This document shows positions 1-9,155 of a DNA stretch of 64,000 nucleotides, in pieces (the first letter of the stretch is position 1; each line of letters starts with the position of its first letter). A program made the translations under genes and the position numbers. The notes under the pieces are model-generated. The model made no database searches, had not been told where the DNA came from, and was given only the letters and a program-made list of their open reading frames with translations. The DNA is from Sphingomonadaceae bacterium (GTDB lineage Bacteria; Pseudomonadota; Alphaproteobacteria; Sphingomonadales; Sphingomonadaceae). The stretch lies in assembly GCA_024236155.1 (NCBI GenBank), contig JACKLA010000002.1:62001-126000 (forward strand). The letters run 5' to 3'.

Positions 1-237
1 ATGTCACTCGGCCCCTGGCAACTTATTATCATCGCACTGGTCATCCTCGTCCTGTTCGGGCGCGGACGCATTTCCGAGATGATGGGCGATTTCGGCAAGG
101 GAATTAAGAGCTTCAAGCAGGGCATGAACGAGGACGACAGCAAGCCTGCCGGTCCCTCCGCTCGCATCGAAGGCCCGGCTGAAGGCGCAGCAGCGGATCA
201 GGCGAAGCAACCCGACGGTTCCGACCAGACGCGCTAA
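1..237 (+). CDS. tatA: Twin-arginine translocase subunit TatA
   Basis: TatA is the pore-forming subunit of the Tat system, which exports folded proteins across the inner membrane. The 78-residue product has one N-terminal membrane helix (about residues 6-19, starting at WQLIII), an FG hinge, and an amphipathic helix with KGIKSFKQG. The tail is acidic and low in complexity, as is usual for the family. It is followed by tatB after 23 bases and then tatC, which confirms the identity. The window opens exactly on its ATG, so its promoter and ribosome binding site are not visible. Confidence 0.93.
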   Translation: MSLGPWQLIIIALVILVLFGRGRISEMMGDFGKGIKSFKQGMNEDDSKPAGPSARIEGPAEGAAADQAKQPDGSDQTR

Positions 238-260
238 GAATCCGGCGGGAGCCGCCCCAG

Positions 261-608
261 ATGTTCGATATTGGTGCAAGCGAATTGCTGGTGATCGTGG
301 TTGTCGCGATCCTGGTGATCGGGCCGAAAGACATGCCCGGCGCGCTGCGCACGGCCGGTCGCTGGATCGGCAAGATTCGGCGCACCTCCGCCCATTTCCG
401 TGCTGGATTCGACGCCATGGTGCGCGAGGCCGAAATGGAGGAGATGGAGCGCAAGTGGAAAGAGCAGAACGAGCGAATCATGGCTGAAACGCCACAGGGT
501 GAGATGGAGCCACTGCCTGCCTCGGCTGAAGCCGCCGCCAGCGATACCGACGCAGCCGATGCGAATGAGCCTTCCCGGGTGTCCGATGCCGAACGCAAGG
601 ATAGCTGA
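261..608 (+). CDS. tatB: Sec-independent translocase protein TatB
   Basis: TatB forms the substrate receptor with TatC. The 115-residue product begins MFDIGASEL, with glutamate at position 8, the polar residue characteristic of TatB helices. One membrane segment covers about residues 9-22, followed by GPKDMP and a long amphipathic helix rich in Arg and Lys. The C-terminal third is acidic and Ala-rich and looks disordered. It lies between tatA and tatC. Family assignment is firm from the N-terminus and the gene order. Confidence 0.93.
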   Translation: MFDIGASELLVIVVVAILVIGPKDMPGALRTAGRWIGKIRRTSAHFRAGFDAMVREAEMEEMERKWKEQNERIMAETPQGEMEPLPASAEAAASDTDAADANEPSRVSDAERKDS

Positions 609-614
609 CGGGTC

Positions 615-1412
615 ATGGCACTCAATATCCGCGATATCGACGAAACGCAGGCGCCGCTGATCGACCATCTGATCGAACTCCGTGGCCGGCTGGTTCGCTG
701 CGTGATGGCGCTGATCGTTGCCTTTGGGATCAGCCTTTACTTCGCCGATGATATCCTTGGCTTCCTGCTCCAGCCTCTCAAGGCGGCGTTTCCCGACGGC
801 AAGGCCCAACTGATTTTCACCAAGCTCTACGAAGTGTTCTTCGTGGAACTGAAGGTCGCGCTCTTCGCGGGTTTCTTCCTTAGCTTCCCGATCATCGCGA
901 ACCAGCTTTGGGCCTTCGTCGCGCCCGGCCTCTATGCGAAGGAAAAAAAGGCGTTCCTGCCGTTTCTCGTCGCGACACCGATCTTGTTCACCGGCGGGGC
1001 GGCGCTGGCCTATTATGTCGTGATGCCGACGGCGTTCAAATGGTTCCTGGGTTTTCAGGGGGAGGCTGGCGGGGTCGAGATCGAGGCGCTGCCGGCGGCC
1101 AATGACTATCTCGGGCTGGTGATGCAGTTTATCCTGGCTTTCGGGATAAGCTTCCTGCTTCCGGTATTGCTGCTGCTTCTCAACCGCGCGGGTATTGTTT
1201 CGCGGCAACAACTGTCAGCGGCGCGTCGTTATGTCATCGTCGGCGTGGTGGCCCTCGCAGCGATTATCACACCGCCGGATCCCGGTTCACAATTGCTGCT
1301 CGCCGTGCCGCTGCTGCTGCTGTTCGAGGGTTCGCTGCTGCTTATGCGCTTGCTGGAGCGCGGTGACCAGAACGAGACGGACGAAGAGACGCCTTCTACC
1401 AAGGTCTCCTGA
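615..1412 (+). CDS. tatC: Sec-independent translocase protein TatC
   Basis: TatC is the polytopic subunit that recognises twin-arginine signal peptides. The 265-residue product has the expected six hydrophobic segments. It opens with the cytoplasmic LIDHLIELRGRL motif (about residues 15-26) that is typical of TatC N-termini, and it contains the conserved FTKLYEVFFVELK stretch near residues 72-84. It begins six bases after the tatB stop, so translation is probably coupled. The last 20 residues are charged and cytoplasmic. Confidence 0.96.
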   Translation: MALNIRDIDETQAPLIDHLIELRGRLVRCVMALIVAFGISLYFADDILGFLLQPLKAAFPDGKAQLIFTKLYEVFFVELKVALFAGFFLSFPIIANQLWAFVAPGLYAKEKKAFLPFLVATPILFTGGAALAYYVVMPTAFKWFLGFQGEAGGVEIEALPAANDYLGLVMQFILAFGISFLLPVLLLLLNRAGIVSRQQLSAARRYVIVGVVALAAIITPPDPGSQLLLAVPLLLLFEGSLLLMRLLERGDQNETDEETPSTKVS

Positions 1413-1514
1413 GCTTTCCGGCCTACTCAGGCAAAGGCGCCAATCCCGGCCGGTCGGGAGCATCCAGTTTACGCCAGTTGCCATGGTTGCAACCATCGCC
1501 GCCGATCGCAGATA

Positions 1515-1545
1515 CAAAAACGGGGCCCGCAGGCCCCGTTTAATA
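1515..1545 (-). terminator. Rho-independent terminator, usable from both sides
   Basis: A perfect 10-bp stem, AAACGGGGCC (1518-1527) and GGCCCCGTTT (1532-1541), closes a 4-base loop. On the minus strand the second arm runs into a T tract, so it fits as the terminator of the small gene at 1564-1803. On the plus strand it is followed by TTTAAT-like sequence and could also stop tatC transcripts. Confidence 0.85.
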
Positions 1546-1563
1546 CGTCGATTCGATCAACCG

Positions 1564-1803
1564 TTACGGGCTGGTCGGGGTGTCGTCTTCGTTGCCGCCA
1601 GCGATCACGATACCAGCGATGATTGCTGCTGCAGCGAGAATGGCGAGAATGATGCCGGCACCGCTGCCGTCACCGTCGCCACCGAGAGCGTTTTCTTCAG
1701 CAACCGGCGCAGCTGCGCGGTCGGCATTCGCGCTTTGCGCGAGAGCCGGCGAAGCCGCCAGCGAGATAGCCACAGTTGCGGCAAGCAGGTTACGGAACTT
1801 CAT
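1564..1803 (-). CDS. Small exported protein with a C-terminal hydrophobic segment, function unknown
   Basis: The 79-residue product has a clear Sec signal peptide (MKFRNLLAATVAISLAASPA, cut after ALA near residue 22). The mature part is about 57 residues. An acidic, Gly-rich stretch with DGDGSGAG is followed by a hydrophobic Ala/Ile run at about residues 50-68 and an acidic tail. A strong GAGGAG ribosome binding site lies 8 bases before the ATG, and a strong terminator follows the gene, so it appears to be a monocistronic unit with its own promoter. I know of similar short exported proteins in related bacteria but of no assigned function. Confidence 0.8.
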   Translation of the reverse strand: MKFRNLLAATVAISLAASPALAQSANADRAAAPVAEENALGGDGDGSGAGIILAILAAAAIIAGIVIAGGNEDDTPTSP

Positions 1804-2104
1804 TCTATCGTCTCCTCAGAGCTCTCTTTTGTTCAAATCTCAATGTCCCGATACGGCAACCGATGGAGCGAGGCAACCCCCAATGTCGTATCAGAACGTC
1901 TAATATGTTACCGAATTGTAACAGTTATCCCGGTTAACGTCCTGTCTGCCGATGCCACAAAATCAAGCCTTTCAGGCCGAATTCCCAGCATCGCCGCTTA
2001 CCTGAACGCGCTTGAAGCGATAAGGTTTCAATTCGGTTAAAGTTTCGCATTCGCAGCATTTTTTCGGCGGGCCGCCCCGAAGATTGGACGAATCGAGCAA
2101 AAAA
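1804..2104. promoter_or_regulatory. Intergenic region with a candidate operator palindrome
   Basis: These 301 bases lie between the start of the small exported protein gene and the end of the amidohydrolase gene, and contain no convincing gene. Bases 1804-1815 hold the GAGGAG ribosome binding site of the minus-strand small gene. A perfect inverted repeat, TGTTAC (1906-1911) and GTAACA (1918-1923), is separated by CGAATT. It lies about 100 bases upstream of the small gene, where an operator would be expected. The remainder, 1930-2104, shows no clear terminator for the incoming minus-strand amidohydrolase transcript. Confidence 0.4.
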
Positions 2105-3769
2105 TCAATTTCCCGCCAGCGAATGAACCTTTCGTCCACCGACCCAGGTTTCAAGCACCCGGGTGGCGCGCAGATCGGCGGGCGATGCAAGCAAGGGATC
2201 GCGATCGACGATCAGGAAGTCTGCCCGCTCTCCTGGTACGAGTCGTCCGAATCGGCCTTCCGCAAATGCCGCATAGGCCCCGTTGGAGGTGAATGCCGCC
2301 AGCGCCTGCTCACGATTCACTCGCTCCTGCGGGCGCCAGCCGCCGAAAGGCTCGCCCTGCGCATCGCTGCGCGAGATGGCGGCAGCGAGTCCCGCGAAGG
2401 GGTCGGGTGATTCGACCGGGGCATCCGATCCGAATGCCAGTCTCGCCCCTGTTCTCTGGATGCTTTGCCATGCGTAAGCACCTTCGAGGCGTGCCGGATC
2501 GAGCCGCTCTTCCGCCATGATCCGGTCCGACGTCTGGTGAACCGGTTGCATCGACGCGATAATTCCGTGCTCTCCGAACTTCGCGATGTCGGCAGGGTCG
2601 ATGACCTGGGCGTGCTCGATTCGCCAGCGACGGTCGCCCTTGTATGTTTCGGCAAGTTCGTCGATCGCCTGCAAGACTTCGCTGTTTGCGGCATCGCCGA
2701 TCGCGTGCACCGCAACCTGGAAATAATCGAGCGCGGCGCGGCTCATAAGGTTGCGCAGCCGCGTGCCCCCCATCAGCGACAGGCCGCGATTGCCCGGATC
2801 GTCTGCGTAAGGCTGTTTCAGCCACGCGCCGCGCGAGCCAAGTGCACCGTCGAGATAGAGTTTGACCCCGTTCAGGCGCAGCTTGTCGTCATACAGCCAG
2901 GGCGACGGCCCCGGGCCGCCGATGAGTTCCATCTGGTCGGTCCCGGCAGCGTAGGAAACAATGCGTAGATTGAGCGAACCATTATCGCCCGCGCGGCGGA
3001 AGGTCTGCCAGTCCTCGATCGAGGTGCCCATGTCTGCCGCAGCTGTAATCCCTTTGCTGAGCAGGATTCTCTGCGCCTCGATCAGTGCAAGGTCGCGGTC
3101 GGATGGTGTTGGCGCTGGTACTGCCTTCTCAACCAGTTCCATCGCCGCATCGACGAAAACACCCGAAGGCTCGCGCGAACCGGAGGCCCGCTCGATCCTC
3201 CCGCCCTCCGGGGAGGCCGTCTGCGCGGTGACGCCTGCCTGCCGCATGGCTGCGCTGTTGGCCCATCCGGCATGGCCGTCGACCCTGCCCAGCCAGACCG
3301 GCCGGTCGGCCACGACGGCGTCGAGATCGGCCGCAGCAGGGAAGCGTCCGAGCCCCCATTTGACCTGGTTCCACCCGCGTCCGATGATCCACGCCCGACC
3401 GGGATTTTCTGCCGCGTAGGCAGCGATCTTCGCCCGGGCCTCCTCCAGCGAGCTAGTGTCGGAAAGATCGAGTGTCAGCGCGCCGAAACCGATGCCCATC
3501 ACATGCAGGTGCGAATCGATCATGCCGGGGATGACATATTGGCCTTCCCCATCGACATAGGCGTCGATCTCGCGCGGTCGCTTGTCGGTGCGGTCAAGTA
3601 TCTGGCGGATCCGGCCCTCGTCATCGATCCAGATGCCGGTGAAGCGTTGAACCTTGCCGTCTTCGTCGAGCGCGATGCCCTGCACATTGTCGACCAGTGT
3701 ATCGGCAAGGGCGGGGCTGGCACCCAATCCGCAAACCGATGCCGCCAGCAGCAATATTGCCTTTTTCAT
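2105..3769 (-). CDS. Exported metal-dependent amidohydrolase (amidohydrolase 3 / YtcJ-like)
   Basis: The predicted product is a 554-residue hydrolase of the urease/dihydroorotase fold. A signal peptide (MKKAILLLAASVCGLGASPA, cleavage after ALA at about residue 22) sends it to the periplasm. The first metal-binding pair is H87 and H89 in IDSHLH. Further metal-ligand candidates include His in RIEHAQV and Asp in FGSDAPVESPDPF, the typical late motif of this subfamily. The substrate cannot be read from the sequence. The reading frame stays open far upstream, but ATG at 3769 is chosen because it creates the signal peptide and an ATGA overlap with the upstream oxidoreductase, so the two are probably translated together. 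Confidence 0.85.
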   Translation of the reverse strand: MKKAILLLAASVCGLGASPALADTLVDNVQGIALDEDGKVQRFTGIWIDDEGRIRQILDRTDKRPREIDAYVDGEGQYVIPGMIDSHLHVMGIGFGALTLDLSDTSSLEEARAKIAAYAAENPGRAWIIGRGWNQVKWGLGRFPAAADLDAVVADRPVWLGRVDGHAGWANSAAMRQAGVTAQTASPEGGRIERASGSREPSGVFVDAAMELVEKAVPAPTPSDRDLALIEAQRILLSKGITAAADMGTSIEDWQTFRRAGDNGSLNLRIVSYAAGTDQMELIGGPGPSPWLYDDKLRLNGVKLYLDGALGSRGAWLKQPYADDPGNRGLSLMGGTRLRNLMSRAALDYFQVAVHAIGDAANSEVLQAIDELAETYKGDRRWRIEHAQVIDPADIAKFGEHGIIASMQPVHQTSDRIMAEERLDPARLEGAYAWQSIQRTGARLAFGSDAPVESPDPFAGLAAAISRSDAQGEPFGGWRPQERVNREQALAAFTSNGAYAAFAEGRFGRLVPGERADFLIVDRDPLLASPADLRATRVLETWVGGRKVHSLAGN

Positions 3770-4680
3770 TTCACGATTCCTTTTGGCAGCCGCCGGATGA
3801 GCGCACTCGTGTCCTGCCTTGCACCACCTATGGCCTGAACCTCGGCATAAAAGCTGTCGACCAGTTCGGAAACAGGCGAAGACAAGCCGAGCCGCCGTGC
3901 TTCGTCGAGTGCATAGCCCAGATCCTTGCGCATCCAGTCGATCGCAAAACCGAAATCGAATTCGTCCGACATCATGGTCTGCCAGCGGTTTTCCATTTGC
4001 CAGCTTTGCGCTGCGCCACCCGAAATGGCTTCCAGCACCTTGTCGCCATCGATACCCGAAGCCTGCACCAGCCGGATCGCTTCGGAGAGGCCACCCAGAA
4101 CGCCCGCTATGCACATCTGGTTTGCCATCTTTGCGGTTTGCCCGGCACCGGCAGCGCCAACGTGGACGATGCGCGCACCATAGGCGCGCATGACCGGCTC
4201 GGCACGCTCGAACGCAGCCAGGCTGCCGCCACACATGATCGCCAGCTTGCCATTCTCGGCACCCGCCTGCCCCCCGGAAACCGGTGCATCAAGCGCGTCG
4301 ACGCCTTTCGCGCGCGCCTGTTGCTCCACTTTGCGGGCCATGTTCGCCGATACCGTCGTATGATCGACCAGCAGCGTGCCGGGCTTCATGGCGCCCAGCG
4401 CACCGTGTTCGCCCAGCAGGACTTGTTCCAGGTCTTCATCGTTGCCGACGCAAGAGATGACAATGTCGGCATCCCGTGCGGCGTCGATGGGGGTCGCTGC
4501 CGTGCGGGCTTCGACGCCTTCGGCGGCAAGGGCACTGCGCCAGCCTGCCGCTTTCTCTCCGGTCCGGTTGTATGCCGTGACCCGATGGCCCGCGCGGGCC
4601 AGGTGGGCGGCCATCGGCCCGCCCATCACGCCAAGGCCGAGAAAGGCGATATTCGCCCGATCGCTCGAATTGTGTTCCAT
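3766..4680 (-). CDS. NAD(P)-dependent 3-hydroxyisobutyrate dehydrogenase family oxidoreductase
   Basis: The 304-residue product is a beta-hydroxyacid dehydrogenase. It has an N-terminal Rossmann fold with GLGVMGGPM (about residues 15-23), the substrate-binding DAPVSGG motif, and the catalytic-lysine motif GQTAKMANQM. These are the three hallmark motifs of the 3-hydroxyisobutyrate / tartronate semialdehyde reductase family. Which hydroxyacid it uses cannot be told; valine degradation and glyoxylate-type reductases share the motifs. It shares an ATGA overlap with the exported amidohydrolase downstream and is divergent from ilvA. Confidence 0.85.
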   Translation of the reverse strand: MEHNSSDRANIAFLGLGVMGGPMAAHLARAGHRVTAYNRTGEKAAGWRSALAAEGVEARTAATPIDAARDADIVISCVGNDEDLEQVLLGEHGALGAMKPGTLLVDHTTVSANMARKVEQQARAKGVDALDAPVSGGQAGAENGKLAIMCGGSLAAFERAEPVMRAYGARIVHVGAAGAGQTAKMANQMCIAGVLGGLSEAIRLVQASGIDGDKVLEAISGGAAQSWQMENRWQTMMSDEFDFGFAIDWMRKDLGYALDEARRLGLSSPVSELVDSFYAEVQAIGGARQDTSALIRRLPKGIVK

Positions 4681-4782
4681 GCGCGGCGCGTTACGTGAGT
4701 TTCACCGCCATGCAAATCTTTGCCTGCACTCAAGCCAAGATACGGTTCCCCCTGGCCCGCTTTTCCCTTACGTCGCGCTGCC

Positions 4783-6012
4783 ATGAGTGAGAATGTGCAT
4801 CAGCAGCTTGATCTTGCAACCATCAGGCAGGCGGCGGAACGGATCGCAGGATCGGTTGTCCGCACGCCGACGATGCACAGCATTACCCTGTCCGAGATCA
4901 CCGGGGCGGAAGTCTGGCTGAAGTTCGAGAACCAGCAGTTCACTGCTGCCTACAAGGAACGCGGCGCGCTCAATGCCTTGCTCCAGCTGAGTGAGGAGCA
5001 GCGCAAGCGCGGGGTTATTGCCGCTTCGGCTGGAAACCACTCGCAGGGGCTGAGCTATCATGGCAGGCGGCTGGGCGTGCCGGTAACCATCGTCATGCCG
5101 CGTACCACGCCAACGGTGAAGGTGATGCAAACCCAGGCGGTCGGCGGCAAGGTTGTGCTCGAGGGCGAGACTTTCGACGAAGCTTCCGCCCATGCGCGCA
5201 AGCTCGAAAAGGAACTCGGGCTCACCTTCGTCCACCCGTTCGATGATCCGCATGTTGCAGCGGGGCAGGGTACGGTGGCGCTGGAGTTCTTCGCCGATGC
5301 GCCACATCTCGATTGCATCGTGGTTCCGATCGGCGGCGGCGGCCTGATTTCGGGCATGGGGACCGTAGCCAAGGCACAGGAACCACCGGTCGAAGTGATC
5401 GGGGTCGAGGCACGGTTATACCCTTCGTCATGGAATGCGCTGAAGGGCGAGGAACTGCCCTGCGGCGGCGACACCCTGGCCGAAGGGATCGCGGTCAAGG
5501 AACCGGGCAAGTTTACCCAGGCGGTGATCGAGAAGGTGGTCGACGATATCGTCCTCGTCGACGAGCCACATCTGGAGGAGGCCGTAAGCCTGCTGTTGCA
5601 GATCGAAAAGACCGTCGTCGAAGGTGCTGGCGCCGCCGGACTCGCCGCTTTGCTGGCCTATCCGGAACGGTTCAGGGGCAAGAAGGTCGGCCTCGTGCTG
5701 TGCGGCGGGAATATCGATACGCGCCTGCTGGCGAATGTGCTGCTGCGCGACCTCGCGCGGTCGGGGCGGCTCGCCCGTTTGCGGGTCACGCTGCAGGATC
5801 GGCCGGGCGCTCTGTTCAAGGTGATGAAGCTGTTTGACCAGCACAATGTCAACATCATCGAAATCTATCACCAGCGCATCTTCACCAGCCTGCCGGCCAA
5901 GGGGCTGATTACCGATATCGAATGCGAAGCGCGCGATCGCGAACAGCTCGATGCGCTTGTTACCTCGCTCAAGGGCGCCGGTTACGCAGTCGCTCCGGTC
6001 GAACTCAACTGA
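4783..6012 (+). CDS. ilvA: Threonine ammonia-lyase (threonine dehydratase) with C-terminal ACT domain
   Basis: This PLP enzyme deaminates threonine to 2-oxobutyrate, the first step toward isoleucine. The 409-residue product carries the PLP lysine K58 in AAYKERGALN and the phosphate-binding glycine loop IGGGGLISG. Its C-terminal part, from about residue 330, is an ACT domain (LRVTLQDRPGALFKV). The single short ACT domain resembles the catabolic/short form more than the two-domain E. coli IlvA. ATG at 4783 (MSENVHQQL) is preferred over an in-frame upstream ATG, because the intervening 21 residues look like untranslated sequence. Confidence 0.92.
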   Translation: MSENVHQQLDLATIRQAAERIAGSVVRTPTMHSITLSEITGAEVWLKFENQQFTAAYKERGALNALLQLSEEQRKRGVIAASAGNHSQGLSYHGRRLGVPVTIVMPRTTPTVKVMQTQAVGGKVVLEGETFDEASAHARKLEKELGLTFVHPFDDPHVAAGQGTVALEFFADAPHLDCIVVPIGGGGLISGMGTVAKAQEPPVEVIGVEARLYPSSWNALKGEELPCGGDTLAEGIAVKEPGKFTQAVIEKVVDDIVLVDEPHLEEAVSLLLQIEKTVVEGAGAAGLAALLAYPERFRGKKVGLVLCGGNIDTRLLANVLLRDLARSGRLARLRVTLQDRPGALFKVMKLFDQHNVNIIEIYHQRIFTSLPAKGLITDIECEARDREQLDALVTSLKGAGYAVAPVELN

Positions 6013-6169
6013 ACCCCGCACGGCGCACATTTCGTCCGCGCGCTGTGCAAAGTAAGGCCATCTTTACCATGATTGATGGTTAAGGGACTTTTACCGCGCG
6101 CGTTACACGGGCATAAGCGGCACAGATCGTTCGTCGAATCCTGTCGCAGCAAAGGACCAGGCCCAAGCC

Positions 6170-6997
6170 GTGTCGGCCCCCGTTCGTTTCCCCCGCTTCT
6201 TCGTGACCACGCCCGCGCCGTGTCCGTATCTGCCGGGCCGGACGGAGCGCAAGGTGTTCACCGAACTCAAGGGCCCGCATGCCGACCAGCTGAACGAGGC
6301 GCTTGGCCGGATCGGTTTCCGTCGGAGCCAGACCGTCGCCTATCGCCCCAGCTGTGCCGATTGCCAGGCCTGCGTTTCCGTGCGCGTCGTAGCGGACGAG
6401 TTCGAGGCGAGTTCGACCCAGCGCCGGAATTTGCGCCGCAATAGCGATCTCGTAGCGACCGAATGTCGCCCTTGGGCAACGGAAGAACAGTTCGAACTGC
6501 TGCAGAAATATCTCGGCACGCGCCACCCGGATGGGGGAATGGCGGCGATGGAAGAGATGGACTACGCGGATATGGTGGAACATACGCCGGTAACCAGCTA
6601 TGTGGTCGAATATCGTGAGCCTTCCGACGGGTCGCAACCGGGACGCCTGGTGGGTGCGTGCCTGACCGATCGGCAGGGCGACGGGTTGTCGATGATCTAC
6701 AGCTTCTACGACCCTGAGCATGAGACAAGGTCAGGACTTGGGAATTATATCATTCTCGATCATATCCGCCGTGCTGCGGAGCAGGGCTTGCCCTTTGTCT
6801 ACCTCGGCTATTGGGTCGAAGGGTCGGGCAGGATGCAATACAAGATCCGTTACCGCCCGATCGAACGCCTGCATCGGGGCGGGTGGGAACGTGTCACCCG
6901 CGCAGAGCAGGATGCCCTTGTGCGGCAGGTCACTGCCGCCGCCGGGCCAGTCGACGTTGACCGACCCGACGCCAAGGCGCCCAGCTTCGCAAAGTAG
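6170..6997 (+). CDS. bpt: Bacterial leucyl/arginyl-tRNA--protein transferase (Ate-related, Bpt type)
   Basis: The enzyme adds an amino acid from tRNA onto N-terminal acidic residues, marking proteins for ClpAPS degradation by the N-end rule. The 275-residue product has the family's opening motif, with C18-PYLPGR, then the paired-cysteine motif CADCQACV and the C-terminal region YLGYWVEGS followed by MQYKIRYRP. These are typical of the Bpt/Ate GNAT-like fold. Its 3' end overlaps the proposed start of tamA. Length and motifs are complete. Confidence 0.93.
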   Translation: MSAPVRFPRFFVTTPAPCPYLPGRTERKVFTELKGPHADQLNEALGRIGFRRSQTVAYRPSCADCQACVSVRVVADEFEASSTQRRNLRRNSDLVATECRPWATEEQFELLQKYLGTRHPDGGMAAMEEMDYADMVEHTPVTSYVVEYREPSDGSQPGRLVGACLTDRQGDGLSMIYSFYDPEHETRSGLGNYIILDHIRRAAEQGLPFVYLGYWVEGSGRMQYKIRYRPIERLHRGGWERVTRAEQDALVRQVTAAAGPVDVDRPDAKAPSFAK

Positions 6998-9155
6998 TGG
7001 CGAGGTCCGCTGCGGACTGCTGGTGGCCAGCGCCATGCTGGCGATGCTTTCGGTTCCACTCCATGCGCAGGATCGATCTGCCCCACCCACGCTTGAAGAC
7101 CTGATTCCGGATAGCGCGCTCGACGATCCGGAAGCCTGGGCGGCCGATGGTGTCGAGGGGAATACGGGCGCCATCGCAGAGGCGGAGTCAGATCAGGATC
7201 CGCAGGAATTCGTCGACACCGAACTCCCGCTGGAGGAGCTGCCTGAGCTCGGCGTGCAGTGGCCTGAGGATATCGAGCTGCCGCCTTTCCAGCCGCTTGA
7301 ACCGGATGCCGACGCCAGACTGGCGGAAGACACTGCGCCGCTGCTGCCACCATTGCCCGATTCCGAACTGGTCAAGGTCAATCGCCAACTGGTGCTGGCC
7401 CTGCCTGAAGATGCGGACCTGTTCCCGCAACGCGATGAATTCGTCAAACGGTTCAACGAGCTTTCGACGATCGAACAGCTCGAGGATGGCGGCGGCAATA
7501 TCGCCCAGCTTGCGGCCCGCGCGCGGGCGGATGAGCAGCTGCTGGCCGAGCTGCTGCGCGTCTATGGTTACTATGATTCGCAGGTCATCCGATCGGTCGG
7601 CGGCATCCAGCCCGGCGAGGAAGAGGCCGACCAGACCCCCGTGGTGCGGTTCGATATTATCCCCGGCGTGCGCTACCGTTTCGGCGCGATCGATCTGGGG
7701 GAACTCGATTCCGCACCTGACGGGCCGGCATTGCGACAGACCTTCGGTATTGCAACGGGCGATCCGCTGTCGAGCGACCGGATCGTCGATCAGCAATATG
7801 AACTCGACAAGGCACTGGGCGAAACGGGCTACCCCTTTGCGGAGATCGATGCGCCCGAATTGTTGATCGACCATCGCGACACGCGCGGCGACCTGACCAT
7901 GCCGGTTCGGGCAAACGGCAAATTCGTTATCAGTGGCATCAATTCGGGCGATCCGCGTTTCTTGTCGGGCAATCACCTCGAAACCATTGCCCGGTTCGAC
8001 ACAGGCGATGTCTACCAGCGCAGCCTCGAACAGGACCTGCGCCGGGCGATCCTCGCCACCGGGCTGGTCTCGTCGATCACCATTACCCCGCGCAAGGTTA
8101 GCGAGCCTCAGGGCGACCAGCCCGGTGAGGTTGAGCTCGATGTCGATATGACGCGAGCCAAGCTGCGCACGATTGCCGGGGCTATCGGCTATGGCTCGGA
8201 AGAGGGGGTGCGTATCCAGGCGAGCTGGGAACACCGCAACCTGTTCCCGCCGGAAGGCTCGCTCAAGGTGCGCGGGATTGTCGGCACGCGCGAACAGCTT
8301 GCAGGTGTCAGCTTCAAGCGGAACAATTTTCGCGGTCGTGACCAGGCGCTGGTGCTCGACGCCTATGCCTCTTCGGTCGATACCGAAGCCTATGACGCGG
8401 ACACGATTGCCCTGAGAGGCAGTTTCGAGCGACTTTCGAACCTCTTGTTCCAGAAGCCATTCAGCTGGGCGGTCGGTGCAGAGATACTGGCTAGCGATGA
8501 ACGCAATCGGGTGATCGGCGGTGTGGAGCGGCCACGACAAACCTTCTTTATCGGTTCGGTCTTCGGGCGCGCGACGATCGATACGACCGATTCGCTGCTC
8601 GATCCGACCAGGGGTTTCAGGGTAACCGGCTTTGCTGCCCCCGAAGTCTCGCGCACATCGGGGCAGACGTTCCAGTACCTGCGCACGCAGGCCGATTTCA
8701 GCTACTATCAGCGCGTCACGGACAGTGTCGTCCTGGCGGGCCGATTGCGTGGCGCAACGATCCAGGGGGCAGAGCTTACCGGCATCGCGCCATCACGCAG
8801 GCTCTATGCCGGCGGCGGCAGTTCGGTTCGCGGCTACGGCTATCAGGCAGTGGGGCCGCGCAACGACTTTGGCGAACCGACCGGAGGGCGTTCGCTGGTG
8901 GAGGTTTCCGCCGAGGCACGCATCCGGACCGGCTTCTTCGACGGCGCGCTGTCGGTCGTGCCCTTTGTCGATGCGGGTTCGGTTTCCATCGATTCCGTCC
9001 CCGATTTCCGGTTCATCAAATACGGGGCCGGGCTGGGCGTTCGTTATGAAACCGGTTTTGGGCCGATCCGGGTCGATGTCGGTGTGCCGCTCAATCGCGA
9101 CTCCATGTTCGACAGTCCGGTTGCGGTCTATGTTTCGCTGGGTCAGGCATTCTGA
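6957..9155 (+). CDS. tamA: Outer-membrane autotransporter assembly protein TamA (Omp85 family)
   Basis: TamA is the Omp85-family partner of TamB in the translocation and assembly module. The product has a signal peptide, POTRA-like repeats over roughly the first half, and a C-terminal surface-antigen beta-barrel that includes the lid motif YAGGGSSVRGYGYQ near its end and a final aromatic residue (GQAF). The start is uncertain. TTG at 6957 gives 732 residues with a charged n-region (PTPRR...EVR) before the hydrophobic GLLVASAMLAMLSVPLHA core, so it makes the best signal peptide. ATG at 7035 would leave only about 11 uncharged residues. TTG implies a 41-base overlap with bpt. tamB follows with a 1-base overlap. 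Confidence 0.88.
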   Translation: MTDPTPRRPASQSSGEVRCGLLVASAMLAMLSVPLHAQDRSAPPTLEDLIPDSALDDPEAWAADGVEGNTGAIAEAESDQDPQEFVDTELPLEELPELGVQWPEDIELPPFQPLEPDADARLAEDTAPLLPPLPDSELVKVNRQLVLALPEDADLFPQRDEFVKRFNELSTIEQLEDGGGNIAQLAARARADEQLLAELLRVYGYYDSQVIRSVGGIQPGEEEADQTPVVRFDIIPGVRYRFGAIDLGELDSAPDGPALRQTFGIATGDPLSSDRIVDQQYELDKALGETGYPFAEIDAPELLIDHRDTRGDLTMPVRANGKFVISGINSGDPRFLSGNHLETIARFDTGDVYQRSLEQDLRRAILATGLVSSITITPRKVSEPQGDQPGEVELDVDMTRAKLRTIAGAIGYGSEEGVRIQASWEHRNLFPPEGSLKVRGIVGTREQLAGVSFKRNNFRGRDQALVLDAYASSVDTEAYDADTIALRGSFERLSNLLFQKPFSWAVGAEILASDERNRVIGGVERPRQTFFIGSVFGRATIDTTDSLLDPTRGFRVTGFAAPEVSRTSGQTFQYLRTQADFSYYQRVTDSVVLAGRLRGATIQGAELTGIAPSRRLYAGGGSSVRGYGYQAVGPRNDFGEPTGGRSLVEVSAEARIRTGFFDGALSVVPFVDAGSVSIDSVPDFRFIKYGAGLGVRYETGFGPIRVDVGVPLNRDSMFDSPVAVYVSLGQAF

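Noticed and set aside
3770..4234. N-terminal extension of the amidohydrolase open frame
   Set aside because: It runs antisense-overlapping within the oxidoreductase gene on the same strand in another frame; the signal peptide and ATGA overlap fix the start at 3769.
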